DNA of 64,000 bases from Rhynochetos jubatus (lineage: Eukaryota; Chordata; Aves; Eurypygiformes; Rhynochetidae): positions 2,293,001 through 2,357,000 of the forward strand of contig CM050656.1 of the NCBI GenBank assembly GCA_027574665.1, given 5' to 3'. The position numbers and the translations under genes were made by a program. The notes below the pieces were generated by a model, which was given only the letters and a program-made list of their open reading frames with translations, was not told where the DNA came from and ran no database searches. Shown in pieces: positions 46,580 to 56,793 of the stretch. Every line of letters begins with the position of its first letter. The stretch's first letter is position 1.

Positions 46580-49242
46580 AATCAAGGTGTCACACGTACC
46601 ATCGATGTGCAGCGCTGTGCGCTGTCTCGTAGTTTCAGACAAGCACGTTGCCAGCCGTCATCACCTTTGTACCAAAATACTTTCCTTCCTCCACACGTGC
46701 CCATTCGCCTGCAACAGCAGGGGAGAGTTCGGATGTGACATCCAGGCGTTCGTGGTGAAGATCCTAGCGGGATCTCGACAAGCAGTGGCCACGGGAGTGT
46801 CAAAACCTGTATGACATTGCCCCTGCAAAGCCGTGTTGGTGTGCGAGCGGGCGCCGAAGGCACCCGGCCATGGGGGAAGTGTTGCAGGTCGGGCTGGCGA
46901 GGTCGGGAAGGGACATGCGCCCTTGCTGCCAGCGCTCAGCGATGTGCCAGCTCTGAAGGGCGGAGATAAGGGAGTTGTCATATGGCTGCGCCTGACGCAG
47001 TGGATGTGTTGCTGTGCCTCAGCAGAGCCCGTGTTGCACCCGTCTTGCAATTATTGCCGTGGCTTCCCCTCCACGTTTTGGCAGGGGGGTTGTTGGTTGG
47101 GTTTAGGGAGTTCCTCTTGAGGAGGAACCCTAGTACGCTGGGATAGAGGCATGTCGGATTCAGGAGGAGAGGGTGGGAAGCGTTAATGCTCTAATTCATT
47201 TGCCAGAAGTACAAATGCAGTGATGAGGAGGGGGAGGGAGGGCTGTGAGAGGTGGGTCCTGGAGACAGGCGGGGCCATCGGAGCCGATCTCATCCATCAG
47301 CCAAGTTTCAGGCAATTTAAGACTGTAGAGCTCAAAGGGAGTGGGGTTGTCCTATAAAAATTCCCTTAGCCTGTGTACAGGTGGAAATAAAGCGTATTCC
47401 TCGCCCCACGCTGGTCTAGTTACAGTTTCGGACTGAGTCTTGCTAGTCATGGCCTTGGTAAGCTCCCGGTTGCTTGTTCAGAGCGTGTGTGACAGAGGTT
47501 CGTTAATTAGTTAGCTGTTTGCGCCCTATCTTCAGGCATTTTGCTCCCCTCTAATAAATTTTTGGTCCTTTTCAGAGCTGCTCTTTCCTCTGCCCCGTCA
47601 CACGTGAGCAAACTCTTTAACTCAGCGTTCAAAACCAAGGAACTGTAGGTGTTGGTGGAAGCGTAACTGCTCAGCACTCTGAACTATCCAGACTGTATTA
47701 ATTAAATTAAACAAATCTCTAGAAATCCCTGCTCCGCAGCTGTCAGTTGCACGTGCTCTTGGCGTACCTTTGTGTCAGCTCCCGACTATAAACATCTTTA
47801 TCACAGGGGTGATGAACGCGGGGTGCCAAACAGCCCTCCTGGCGTTATCTCTTTCCACTCAGGTGATTCAGGCTGAGCTGTTTCCAGGCGTTACTCCTGG
47901 ATATGAGGCTGGAAGTATTTTTCATGGCGTGGCACCACATATACTGACTGATTTTTAAACTGATTTTTGAAGTACCTAACTCTTCTCTTCAGAGGCGTGA
48001 GGTACGGTCTGGAGTTAACACCCTCCAGCCTCACAGGTGAAAATCTGCTCTACCTTCAAGTTGTCCTGCTTTTGTGGCGCTCAGCTGTTAACTTCAGACA
48101 TACTGAAAATATTGGGATTGTCTTCGTGTATGAATTCCGTAGTCTTCTATAAATAGGCAGTGCCTTCAACAAAGAAATGATTTGTATGCAGAGGGGAGGT
48201 TTGAGAGACGTAACTCAGATCTGTAGGCACAATTTAGGAAGAGAAAGCCAAATATTTCTCTTGTGCTCACAAATGGCTGTAGGAAGCATAAAGAATACGC
48301 CGTTGAAACCTGTCTGCAGCGAAGACGCTGCCTGGCTGGAATGGGATTCTTAACCATAAAATAATGGGGATTTAATTGGGTCGGAGCCATGCAGCATTTG
48401 CTTTCACTCTTTGGAAAGCTGCTTGCGGAGGGACCGTGGTGGAGAGACGGCGCTTGGCATTCAGTGACCTTTCCCTTCCCTTCATGCTGTGTCTTTTCAA
48501 GTTGTTCCTGGCTGTATTTTCATGCTGGTCTTGCAAGGCAGAAGATAAGAGTCCGAGCATTTGCGGCTGCTCTTGTCGTGTTTACATTACCATATTTACA
48601 TTAATTACCTTCCAGTGAAACAATCTGTGTAGCATCATTCGGGTGGGAAAGTCTTTTTATCCAAGTTCATGTATAACTTATGCACATTAAGTTAATTTTT
48701 GAGTCTCCTCCTTGTTGACTTGTCTAAGATGCGGGGTTCTACGTCCTTACTTGGTGTGGACACCACATGCTGTGTCGGTCCCGCTGACAGATCGGGGTGA
48801 GCCAGGATGGAGGAGCTGCCCTGGTAGCTCCAGAGACGTTACTCTCCATCCTGGCTTTGGTTGGTCTCCAGTGAATCCTCTTTGGTATTCCCCATGGCGG
48901 CTTTCTCATATGAGTCCACGTTCTCCTTGAATGCTTTAAGGGGCAGGCAGCGGTCTTCTTCCTAATGCGTGGGGTACCACTGGGTGCTCGGCAAAGGTCT
49001 GCTAATTAGCTTCCCTGCTCCTCAACCTCTAAGCCTGGTCTGCGTCTCTGAGTTTTCTACTTCCCTCATCACCAGCGAGTATCAGCTTGAGAGATCAGCA
49101 GTGCTACAGGGAGTTAGGGTAGTTGTATTTCTACCTACATGCTCCCCCACCTCCCTGCTATTGCGGCCGTGTCCTGAGACCTCATCCTGACCACCACCAC
49201 TGGTACCTGTTCCTCTTCGCATGCTCCATGTTGGCTTAGGGG
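46580..49242. other. Unique noncoding DNA
   Basis: About 2.7 kb with no exon or repeat recognised. Frames up to 129 aa (46661-47050, minus) have no known domain. A polypyrimidine-AG followed 28 bases later by GTGAGC (47573-47609) has micro-exon form but no supporting evidence. Confidence 0.5.
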
Positions 49243-49644
49243 ATCGTAGAATCACAGAGTGGTTTGGGCTGGGAGGGACCTTAAAGCCCCCCCAGTCCCA
49301 CCCCCTGCCATGGGCAGGGACACCCTCCACTAGCCCAGGTTGCTCCAAGCCTCATCCAGCCTGGCCTTGAACACTCCCAGGGATGGGGCAGCCACAGCTT
49401 CTCTGGGCAACCTGTCCCAGTGCTCCCCACCCTCTGCGGGAAGAATTCCTTCCTGATGTCCCATCTCAATCTCCCTCTTCCCATTTAAACCCCTTGTCCT
49501 GTCACCCCCTGCCCTCGTAAAAAGTCCCCCCCAGCTTTCTGGGCTGCCAGCGCACACGGCCAGCTCATGCCCAGCTTGTCGTCCCGCAGCACCCCCAAAT
49601 CCTTCTCCTCAGGGCTGCTCTCGATCCATCCTCCGCCCAGCCTG
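49243..49644 (-). mobile_element. CR1: CR1 with internal deletion, 3' end plus displaced ORF2 piece
   Basis: On the plus strand, 49243-49533 is a complete CR1 3' end in reverse (ATCGTAGAATCACAGAG to GTAAAAAGTCCCCCCCAGC). It then joins at GCTTTCT (49534-49540) to GGGCTGCCAGCGCACACGG and CACCCCCAAATCCTTCTCC. I recognise that text as a CR1 ORF2 segment that normally lies about 0.4 kb further 5' in the element. The intact order is seen in the copies at 46108 and 56259. GCTTTCT is present at both original breakpoints in the consensus I recall, so a microhomology deletion is likely. Confidence 0.88.
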
Positions 49645-50199
49645 CCTGGTGGGGAGATGCTGTCCGGCTCGTGAGACCAGCGCTGTGCAGCGCGGCCGTA
49701 CCCTGCTCACCAGCCAGGTTTCGTGTCTGGGGCGCGGAGGGCCGGAGGAGCTGGACAAATCCTTGGGAAAGCGAAGGTGCTGTGAAGGGGGTACATGCGG
49801 CCTCGCGGCACACAGCAGTAGTTCATCCGATCAGACAGTAGCATGGGTCGATTTCTTACTGAGCTTGTTTTCATGTTTAACAGATTGATAGAATTAACAC
49901 ATTTTCATATGCTTTCTGTAAAAAAAAAGCTAAAAACCTGCTATGAAAGGCTTGCAGTCATTTTGTTTTCTGGAATTTATAGTGGGAGCTACATAAACAA
50001 GCCACAGAACCATACAAGTAACTGGGGAGGGACAGGGGGAAATATATCCTGTAAAATGATTATTAAATCCCTTCTTAAGCCAAGCAGCAATTTTGTTACT
50101 TTGGAATTTTATTTTTTCTTCCCAAAAAATTCAGCTTGCCAGAACTCAGTGCCGCCCTTTAGCGCTTTCATACGTGTGCCATCTGCAGGATTCCCTGCC

Positions 50200-51240
50200 C
50201 TTTTCATTGTTAATTGTACCCAGCGAAACAAATCTTCCCCGGGTGACGGGGAGCGTTTGGGGCTGCGAAAGCTGGAGCCACCCTGCTTCGGTGCCGTGCC
50301 CGGGCGCGGGGTCGCTGGGACCTGGGCTGTCGCCCTGCGGGGAGCAGCAGACCCGGGCAGGCCGGCTGCGGTGCCGCTGGCTCGCAGAGCTCCGCTTTCT
50401 CCGGCCCATTGACGTCACCGGGAGGTTTCAGACCAGCCCGGTGTGTCTAGTAAACTCGCACGTCAGTGAAATCGTGAAAAACCAGAAAGGCTGATCCCTA
50501 GCGCAGCAGTCGCAGGCGATGGGGATGCTGGGTTTTGTCTGAGCCTCGGGAATCCTTCTTTTGTTTAGGTTTATGTGTTATTTTTTACCTTTTTGTACCT
50601 AAATGCTTTTAAGAAAGCAGCAGCGCTGTTACAAAGGGATTCTGAGGATGCAAACCGGGGCTCTGTGCTAAGAGAGACAAGAAGCCTGTGCCTGCCGTGT
50701 GCTCGGGCCGGCGTCGGACGTGGGCTGTGTGAATGTGGGTGTGCGAGCTCTCGGTCCGGAACGATACTGATTTACAGGGACGCAGCGCTGGGAGCTAATT
50801 CACAGGGATAAAAACGAGGTTTTTCTCTCAGAAAACCCGTCCTGTTTTGTTCTATTTTCACATCCTTTATCTCGTTACTATTTAAATAAGTAAACCTGCC
50901 ACTATAACAAACATCAGGATCGTATGTGATAAACGGAACAGAGGCCGTGGGAATGCTGAGAAGGGGAGGCTGGGGGGGCTGCTGCGCCGTCTCCTCCGCC
51001 CAAACCCGCTCAGTACGCGTAATGCCATCCTGCGGCAGGTTCATCGCTTGGCCGGGCGTCCGCAGACGCCAGCTGCGGGTCGGTGAGGCCTCTGATGCTC
51101 CCGCCCCGCCAGGCAGACCTGCTGAAACGGAGCGTGGCTCGTTATAACATCCCCTTGCTGAGAAATGCCCGCACCTCCGCTCACGTGGACGTTCCCTCTC
51201 CTTCCGTGGGTAACCGAACGGCTTTTTTAGCTGCAGTTCA
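50200..51240. promoter_or_regulatory. CpG-rich promoter-like region
   Basis: Hand counts give about 22 CpG in 50210-50420 and about 27 in 50940-51220, at 60-65% GC, separated by a shorter AT-rich gap near 50540-50650. The first block ends in a perfect CRE at 50410-50417. CpG density plus a CRE is typical of vertebrate TATA-less promoters. No TATA box and no recognisable first-exon peptide are seen, so direction is unknown. The 174-aa minus frame starting at 51296 is the only long frame beginning in the island, and it has no known domain. Confidence 0.42.
50410..50417. promoter_or_regulatory. Full CRE palindrome (CREB/ATF-type site)
   Basis: An exact TGACGTCA preceded by CCCAT and followed by CCGGGAGG inside a CpG-dense segment. 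It is the second exact CRE noted in the window; the other, at 2423, is also in GC-rich DNA. CREB/ATF binding is inferred from the consensus only. Confidence 0.42.
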
Positions 51241-53987
51241 GGCGGTTTTGGACGTAATTTTACAACACTGGTAAAAAATGAACGTGCTCTCGGCATCGTT
51301 AGGTTACGTGGGACGGTGTCTTTGCGTGTCCTGCATTACCAGCTTCAGGATCTCTCCTTTGTGGATGGTTGCCCTCCGAATTAGGAAGGCACGATGCCTC
51401 GCTGGGAGCGGTGCGGGTGGCTCCTGGCAGCCGGACGCCGACGTAAATCTGCCATAATCCAGAGTTTACCGGAACAGCACTGGTAGAAATAGTTGGAAAA
51501 TGAATACAGGTATCAGTAAATGCCTTGTGTAACTCTACACCGAGGCTGAGCTTTGGAGCTGGGGAGCAGAGGGCGGCAGCCGTCGTCCATCCGTCCCGCT
51601 CTGGGCATCGTGGTGGCAGGGGTGCTCGGCGTAGGCTGCGCCTGGCTTGGCTCTGTGCAGGAGCAGCTTGGGGAGAGGTGATGTGAGGGGAATGTCACGT
51701 GGCCTCTGCAATTCCTTCTTCGTTTTTCCCGCCAGCAAAGGGGATAAATTGTAGGGGATGGGCTCGTTGGTAGCGCGGAGTTACTTCCCACGATGGCAGA
51801 ACTGCACATCACAAGCTCTGAGAGGGTGTTTAGAAGGGAATTTACTCAACTTCTAGAATTCTTTGTATATAACAAACCCCAGGCCAGTAGGACACCCAAA
51901 TTTCCCTCGTTCCTTCTGCAGTGTGCAGATCCCAAACCCGCTTTTCACTGTGCGGTTCGCTGTAGCAGCCAGCAGCCCAGAGATCGCCTTATGGGCCGGT
52001 AAGTTGGGAGCTAAACGAAATCTTTATCCCAGTTGTTACCCTCCGTAACAGAGCTTTATGAAGGAAATCCCCACGAAGCTTTAGAAACAAGAATCTGCAT
52101 TCCTAAGCCAGCCAAGGTGTGGGAGCGGAGGAACCCCTGGAACATCCTGGAAAGGCCAAGACCCCGTTTTGCATTCCCGGTGCCGTTGCGTAGGGAGCAG
52201 CGGCCCGCGTACCCGGCACCTCTGCAGCACCATTCCCGCAGGGAGAACCCAAAGCAGCCCGGGTCTGGGCCGAGACCCCGCCGTGTGTGCGTGCTGTAAC
52301 AGTCCTTGGTTATGTTCTCATGGATTTTTAACGGAGTTGCTCGCCCCGTTTGCTTCCCGGGGCAGCGGCGGGCTGGGTGCTGCGGGCAGCGAGTGGGAGC
52401 TGCTGGCTCCCACCCGGCGCTTCTGTCCCTGTCGCCTTGGGGACCGCGTAACAGACCAGCTAAAACGGCTCCAATTAGGGCACACGGGCTGAGATTTGCT
52501 TCCAAAAGCCCGTCAGTGAGTCGGCCGTGAGTGTTTGTCTCGGGGAAAGGTTGATCCCTCACTAACACTGGCCAGGCACTCTTGCCAAGTTTAAAATTAA
52601 ACTTTTAAAGCAATAGCCTGAAACAGAAAAAAGGGGAAATAATGAAACCCGGTAACCTCCAGCCGGCTTCTGAGGGATGGTTTGTTATTGCGGGCAGGAC
52701 ATGTTTGCCAGAATTTTATCCCTGACAGCAGCTCAATGGTGTTTGCAGGGTCCTCCCTGCAAACCTCCCCGCGAGGCTGCGGCATCGCGGCGTTTTGCAG
52801 TGGGAAGTTTTAAGCAACCTTTGCTGTGTGTCTCCCTCCGAGGTGTTTATACCTACCGTGTCCAAGTGTTAACTCCAAAGGTTTAACAATCGATGTCAGC
52901 AGGAACAACAACGAAAAAATCAAAGCAGTTGATTCTGTAGCGGTTCACGTCATTCTGATACTTTATAAAAACTCCTATGATTCCTCTTTTCTGATGGAAA
53001 ACTTCCCATATTTCCTTTTTCTTTGTGTTTATGTGCTTTCCTGGGTTATATATCAGCGTGAAACGTGTGTTAGTAATACACGTGTCAGCTGTGGACTTGG
53101 GTGTTAGGAGGATTCCCTTCAGCCTCCCCCGGAGGGCTGCTGGACCGCTTGCAGCATCTGCGGCAGGGAGTGGGGGCCCCACTGTGAAAGGCCACATGCT
53201 CTGCCCCCACATTTGCTACTGAATGGGAAAGAATGACGATGCTGAGGTTTTCTCCAGGAGTTAGTCCCTGAAAGCTGGAGGACACGTGAACCTGCGGCGC
53301 GTTCATGTCTTCCTAGACGGAGGCGGTAGGTGCAGTGAAATGACAGCAAATTGAGTTAATCCAAAGGGCCTGATTCCATTAAAAAATATTTTTAGAAGCC
53401 ATGGATAAAACATGATCGGTCAGTAATTTAAACTAATGGAATAAATGCATTATTTGATGATTTACGTAATAAAGTTTTGGAATAGGAGTGCAGAAAAAGC
53501 AAAAGACTGGAGAAAGCAAATAGAGCACGCGCTTGTAAAAAGGACAGGGCAGCGGTTAGACAATTGCTTCCACAGGATTAAAATCTGTCATCGTTAAATG
53601 CCTGTTAAAAGCAGATTTGCCACATTTAAAGCACCGTGTATTGTGTTGCCTACCCTGGCTCAGAAGCTCTTTTGCTTTCAATGGCTTGGCCCGCTGTCAA
53701 AAGCACAAGCATGAGCAAAACGCAGCATATGTGATTGGTGGGTTTGTTTACAGAAGTAAGAGAATTAGGAGAGGAGCTGAATTTGATAGACAGTGTATAT
53801 TTGGCTTTCAGGAGAGCATGAAATACAGCTTTGAGTATTCGAGTTGACTCTCATGAGGGGAGAGCTGTAGTACGGCCGGAAAACTGGCTGTTGGCTAAAG
53901 GTGGGAGTGGGCGGCGCAGCGAGCGACAGTGAGATCTCGCAGGGAGAGGCGGCTTCAGGGAGCCTGTTATTACCTAGCCGGGGGGAA

Positions 53988-54812
53988 TTAATATCTGCAG
54001 AGAAATGAGCAAAACCCTGGTAGTCTGAAGGCTGAAAAAGTGACAAATAAATACTTGGTTTCCTGCCTATCAGTCGGGGAGAGGGAGCTGGGAAGGGTGG
54101 GCAGCAGCACAGTGGTCCTCCGGGTAGGGCGGCTGGAAAGGCGAAATGAGGATGAACCGAGAGATGCCAAGAATAACACGAGAAATAAGCTCAGCGCAGT
54201 CTGGAAAGGATGGCTTGGTGTAGCAGAGCCGGTATCTAGGGCAGCGGCTGACGTATTTCCGAGGAAGTCACGGCAGTTAGTAGGAGTTGAGGGTTTAAAG
54301 CAGAGAGCGAGGCAGTTCCAGCACGACGCGGCAGCGGGGTGGGCTGGGGGGTGACCCGCAGGAGAGGGACGGACAGGGTGCTTCGTGTTGCTGCCTGCTG
54401 ATTCAACCGGCTGCTCCATTGCAGAGAACCTCGAGTCTAGTTTGAAAAACCCCCGTGTATCATGGCAGTGGTTTCCCGTGTTTTCCAGCCCGGCTCCAAG
54501 AACAGGAGCAAGCTGCTTTACCTGCGAGCTCGTGGGGAAGGAGCTCGTGCTGCGAGGGAGATGAGTGGCCTGAAGGCACGTGGAGGTGCTGAGCATGGGG
54601 CAGGCAGAGCCTTTCCCTGGGGAGTCAGAGGTGTCTTGGAGATAGATCCATCTCCACCGGAGCCATCGGCGATGGCTCTGGAGCTGGTGGGCAGCACCAT
54701 CGTGGCTGCTTTTGCTGCCGGCGCCTTCGCCTGTGCCCGCTGGCCCATCGTCAGAGGCCCAGCAGCTCCTGCCCAAAGGGGCTGAACGCTGGCAGGAGGG
54801 ATGAGGGAGCAA
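53988..54812 (-). other. Longest open frame (274 aa), probably noncoding
   Basis: An ATG-initiated frame of 274 codons, rich in Ser, Pro, Thr and Leu, with one hydrophobic stretch in its last third (about residues 205-225). I recognise no domain, repeat or family. A 107-aa plus frame overlaps it (54462-54785), and the region is GC-rich. Birds rarely have 0.8-kb single-exon genes of this composition, so chance is the favoured reading. A recent lineage-specific gene cannot be excluded from sequence alone. Confidence 0.2.
54657..54681. repeat. Inverted repeat with 11-base arms
   Basis: CCGGAGCCATC and GATGGCTCTGG flank the 3-base loop GGC and pair at 10 of 11 positions, the remaining one being a G-T wobble in RNA. 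It is a compact, stable hairpin if transcribed. It is too short for a typical microRNA precursor. Confidence 0.65.
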
Positions 54813-54974
54813 GGCCAGCTGCCCAAAAACATTGGAGTGGGAGCCCGTTTAGCAGCCAGCGTTGTGCATCGGGAGGCAGCTTCAGTTAACTGACTGCTGC
54901 TCATGGCTCAGAGGCAAGGAAAGGTTTTCTGTAATTCTGTGTGCTTATTTGGAGGACAGAGTAGGACTTTGGTG

Positions 54975-55628
54975 TTGGTCAGCAGCGGCTGAACATCAGC
55001 CACTGTGCACCCAGGTGGCCAAGGCGGCCAACAGCATCCTGGCCAGCGTCAGGGACAGTGTGGGCAGCAGGAGCAGGGCAGGGATCGTTCCCCTGTGCTG
55101 GGCACTGGTGAAGCTGCACCTCAAATCCTGGGGTCAGTTTTGGGTCCCTCACTGCGAGACAGACCCTGAGGGGCTGGAGCGTGTCCGGAGAAGGGAACGG
55201 AGCTGGGGAAGGGTCTGGAGCACAATTCCTGTGAGGAGGGGCTGAGGGAGCTGGGGGGGTTCAGCTGGAGGAGAGGAGGCTCAGGGAGACCTTATCGCTC
55301 CCTACAGCTCCCTGAAAGGAGGGGGCAGAGAGGGGGGGTCAGTCTCTTCTCCCAAGGGACAAGTGATGGGACAAGAGGAAACGGCCTCAAGCTGTGCCAG
55401 GGGAGGGTTAGATGGGATATTGGGGACAATGTCTTCCTGGAAAGGGCTGTCAGGCACTGGAAGGGGCTGCCCAGGGAGGGGGGATTCACCATCCTGGGAG
55501 GGGTTTCAGAGCCGTGTGGACGAGGCGCTGATGGCCATGGGTTAGTGCTGGGCTGGGCCGTGCTGGGTTAGCGGTTGGACTGGGTGGGCTTAAAGGCCTT
55601 TTCCAACCCAAACGGTTCCGTGATTCCT
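54975..55628 (+). mobile_element. CR1: CR1, longest copy, with ORF2 3' remnant
   Basis: About 654 bases, the second CR1 subtype. It starts near TGGTCAGCAGCGGCTGAACATC, runs through the end of ORF2 and then GGGACAAGAGGAAACGGCCTC, TTCCTGGAAAGGGCTGTCAGG and GGTTGGACTGGGTGGGCTTA, and ends at CGGTTCCGTGATTCCTGA. The internal text is the inverse of the 9825 and 33375 copies. The 5' end is truncated inside ORF2. It is the longest CR1 segment here and the only one with a readable coding relic. Confidence 0.93.
55010..55240 (+). pseudogene. CR1 ORF2 C-terminal remnant (reverse transcriptase protein)
   Basis: In the plus frame open from 54862 to 55245, the segment starting QVAKAANSILAS resembles the C-terminal tail of CR1 ORF2 proteins, downstream of the reverse-transcriptase domain. 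Further along, PLCWALVKLHLKSW and LERVRRRE follow the family pattern with many substitutions. The catalytic domains lie far upstream and are absent. The frame ends at 55245 before the normal 3' UTR, so it is a dead fragment, not a host gene. Confidence 0.75.
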
Positions 55629-56258
55629 GACTTCTCTTAAGATACCAATATAAAAATAGCCAATGTCCTAAGAAAACCCAAAGAATTCATGGCTGGCAAA
55701 ACGTGAAGGTGTAGTTCATGTGAAAAAGGGAGAAGCAAGTACCTTGAGGTAGTAGCATGTTGATAACATCTATTGTACGCGGAGTACTGGATGTTGCTTG
55801 GAGATTGGAAAAAAAAAAAAGTGTTTTCACTTGAAATACGTACTAGATCATTTTATACTGCACAAGGAGGGGGGTTTATCCAGCCAAAAAGTAAATTCTG
55901 ACTGTTCCCAGTGTTGTTTCCAGTAGACGTGTTGTGAAGGATGCAGTTGTACTTAGAGACGTGCATAGATACCAGAAGATGGAAGAACAGAACATGTTTG
56001 GAAATGAGGTTGTGAAGTTGGGGAGGGAGAAATCCTTTCTCAGCCCTGTCAGACTGACGGCCTCTTCCGTGGCTGATCTGGGGATCTGCCCTGCAGTGCC
56101 CAAAGACTCTTGGTATTCGCTGAAAATGAACCAAAACCCACCCTTCGACTGGGACGGCACCGATGTTACGTGACTAAATATGTGTTTATTGGAGGAGGCG
56201 GGTGGTGTTTCCAGCAGGTTTCTTGGAGGCTCCTTCTCTAATAGCAGGACAGACATTT
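55629..56258. other. Unique noncoding spacer between two CR1 copies
   Basis: About 630 bases of AT-rich to neutral DNA with an A12 run at 55809-55820. A 147-aa minus frame (55876-56319) crosses into the next CR1 and has no known domain. Nothing further is recognised. Confidence 0.5.
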
Positions 56259-56793
56259 CTACCCTGCTCTGGGGAGACCCCACTTGGGGTGCTGTGTCCA
56301 GCTGTGGAGCCCTCAGCATCAGAAGGATATAGACCCGTTGGAGTGAGTCCAGAGGAGGCCACGGAGATGCTCTGAGGGCTGGAGCCCCTCTGCCATGGGG
56401 ACAGGCTGGGAGAGTTGGGCTTGTTCAGCCTGGAGAAGGGAAAGCTCTGGGGAGACCTTAGAGCACCTTCCAGTGCCTGAAGGGGGCTACAAGGAAGCTG
56501 AGGGGGGGGCTTTTTACAAGGGCCTGTAGTGACAGGACAAGGGGTAATGCGTTTAAACTGAAAGAGGGAGATTGAGATTGGACATCAGGAAGGAATTCTT
56601 CCTGGAGAGGGTGGGGAGCACTGGGACAGGTTGCCCAGAGAAGCTGTGGATGCCCCATCCCTGGCAGTGTCCAAGGCCAGGCTGGATGAGGCTTGGAGCA
56701 ACCTGGGCTAGTGGGGGGTGTCCCTGCCCATGGCAGGGGGGTTGATGATCTTTAAGGTCCCTTCCAACCCAAACCATCCCACGATTCTGTGAT
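56259..56793 (+). mobile_element. CR1: CR1 retrotransposon, 535-base 3' fragment
   Basis: Starts in decayed ORF2 sequence (CTACCCTGCTCTGGGGAGACC) and continues through GTGAGTCCAGAGGAGGCCAC, TTGTTCAGCCTGGAGAAGGG, GGCTTTTTACAAGGGCCTG and the common 3' UTR to CACGATTCTGTGATT. It is very close to the copy at 46108 over their shared length and is the longest copy of the main subtype here. The AAGGAAGCTGAGGGG/TTTTTACAAGGG order confirms the unbroken arrangement. Confidence 0.95.

Larger units (their letters stand above)
49645..54974. other. Noncoding DNA with promoter-like GC-rich blocks
   Basis: No exon is recognised in 5.3 kb. CpG-dense segments occupy 50200-50420, 50690-51240 and about 52130-52470, separated by AT-rich DNA. 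Frames include the longest in the window (274 aa, 53988-54812, minus), 189 aa (49843-50412, plus), 174 aa (50772-51296, minus) and 170 aa (52056-52568, minus). None has a recognisable domain, and opposite-strand frames overlap most of them. A near-perfect 11-base inverted repeat around GGAGCCATC lies at 54657-54681. Confidence 0.45.

Noticed and set aside
47560-47610. Micro-exon-like signal (polypyrimidine-AG, 28 bases, GTGAGC)
   Set aside because: Splice-like words are common. 28 bases carry no recognisable peptide and no neighbouring exon was found.
50772-51296. 174-aa minus frame starting at a CpG island
   Set aside because: Position is suggestive but the composition is that of GC-rich noncoding DNA in its first half, and no family is recognised. 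Kept only as context for the island.
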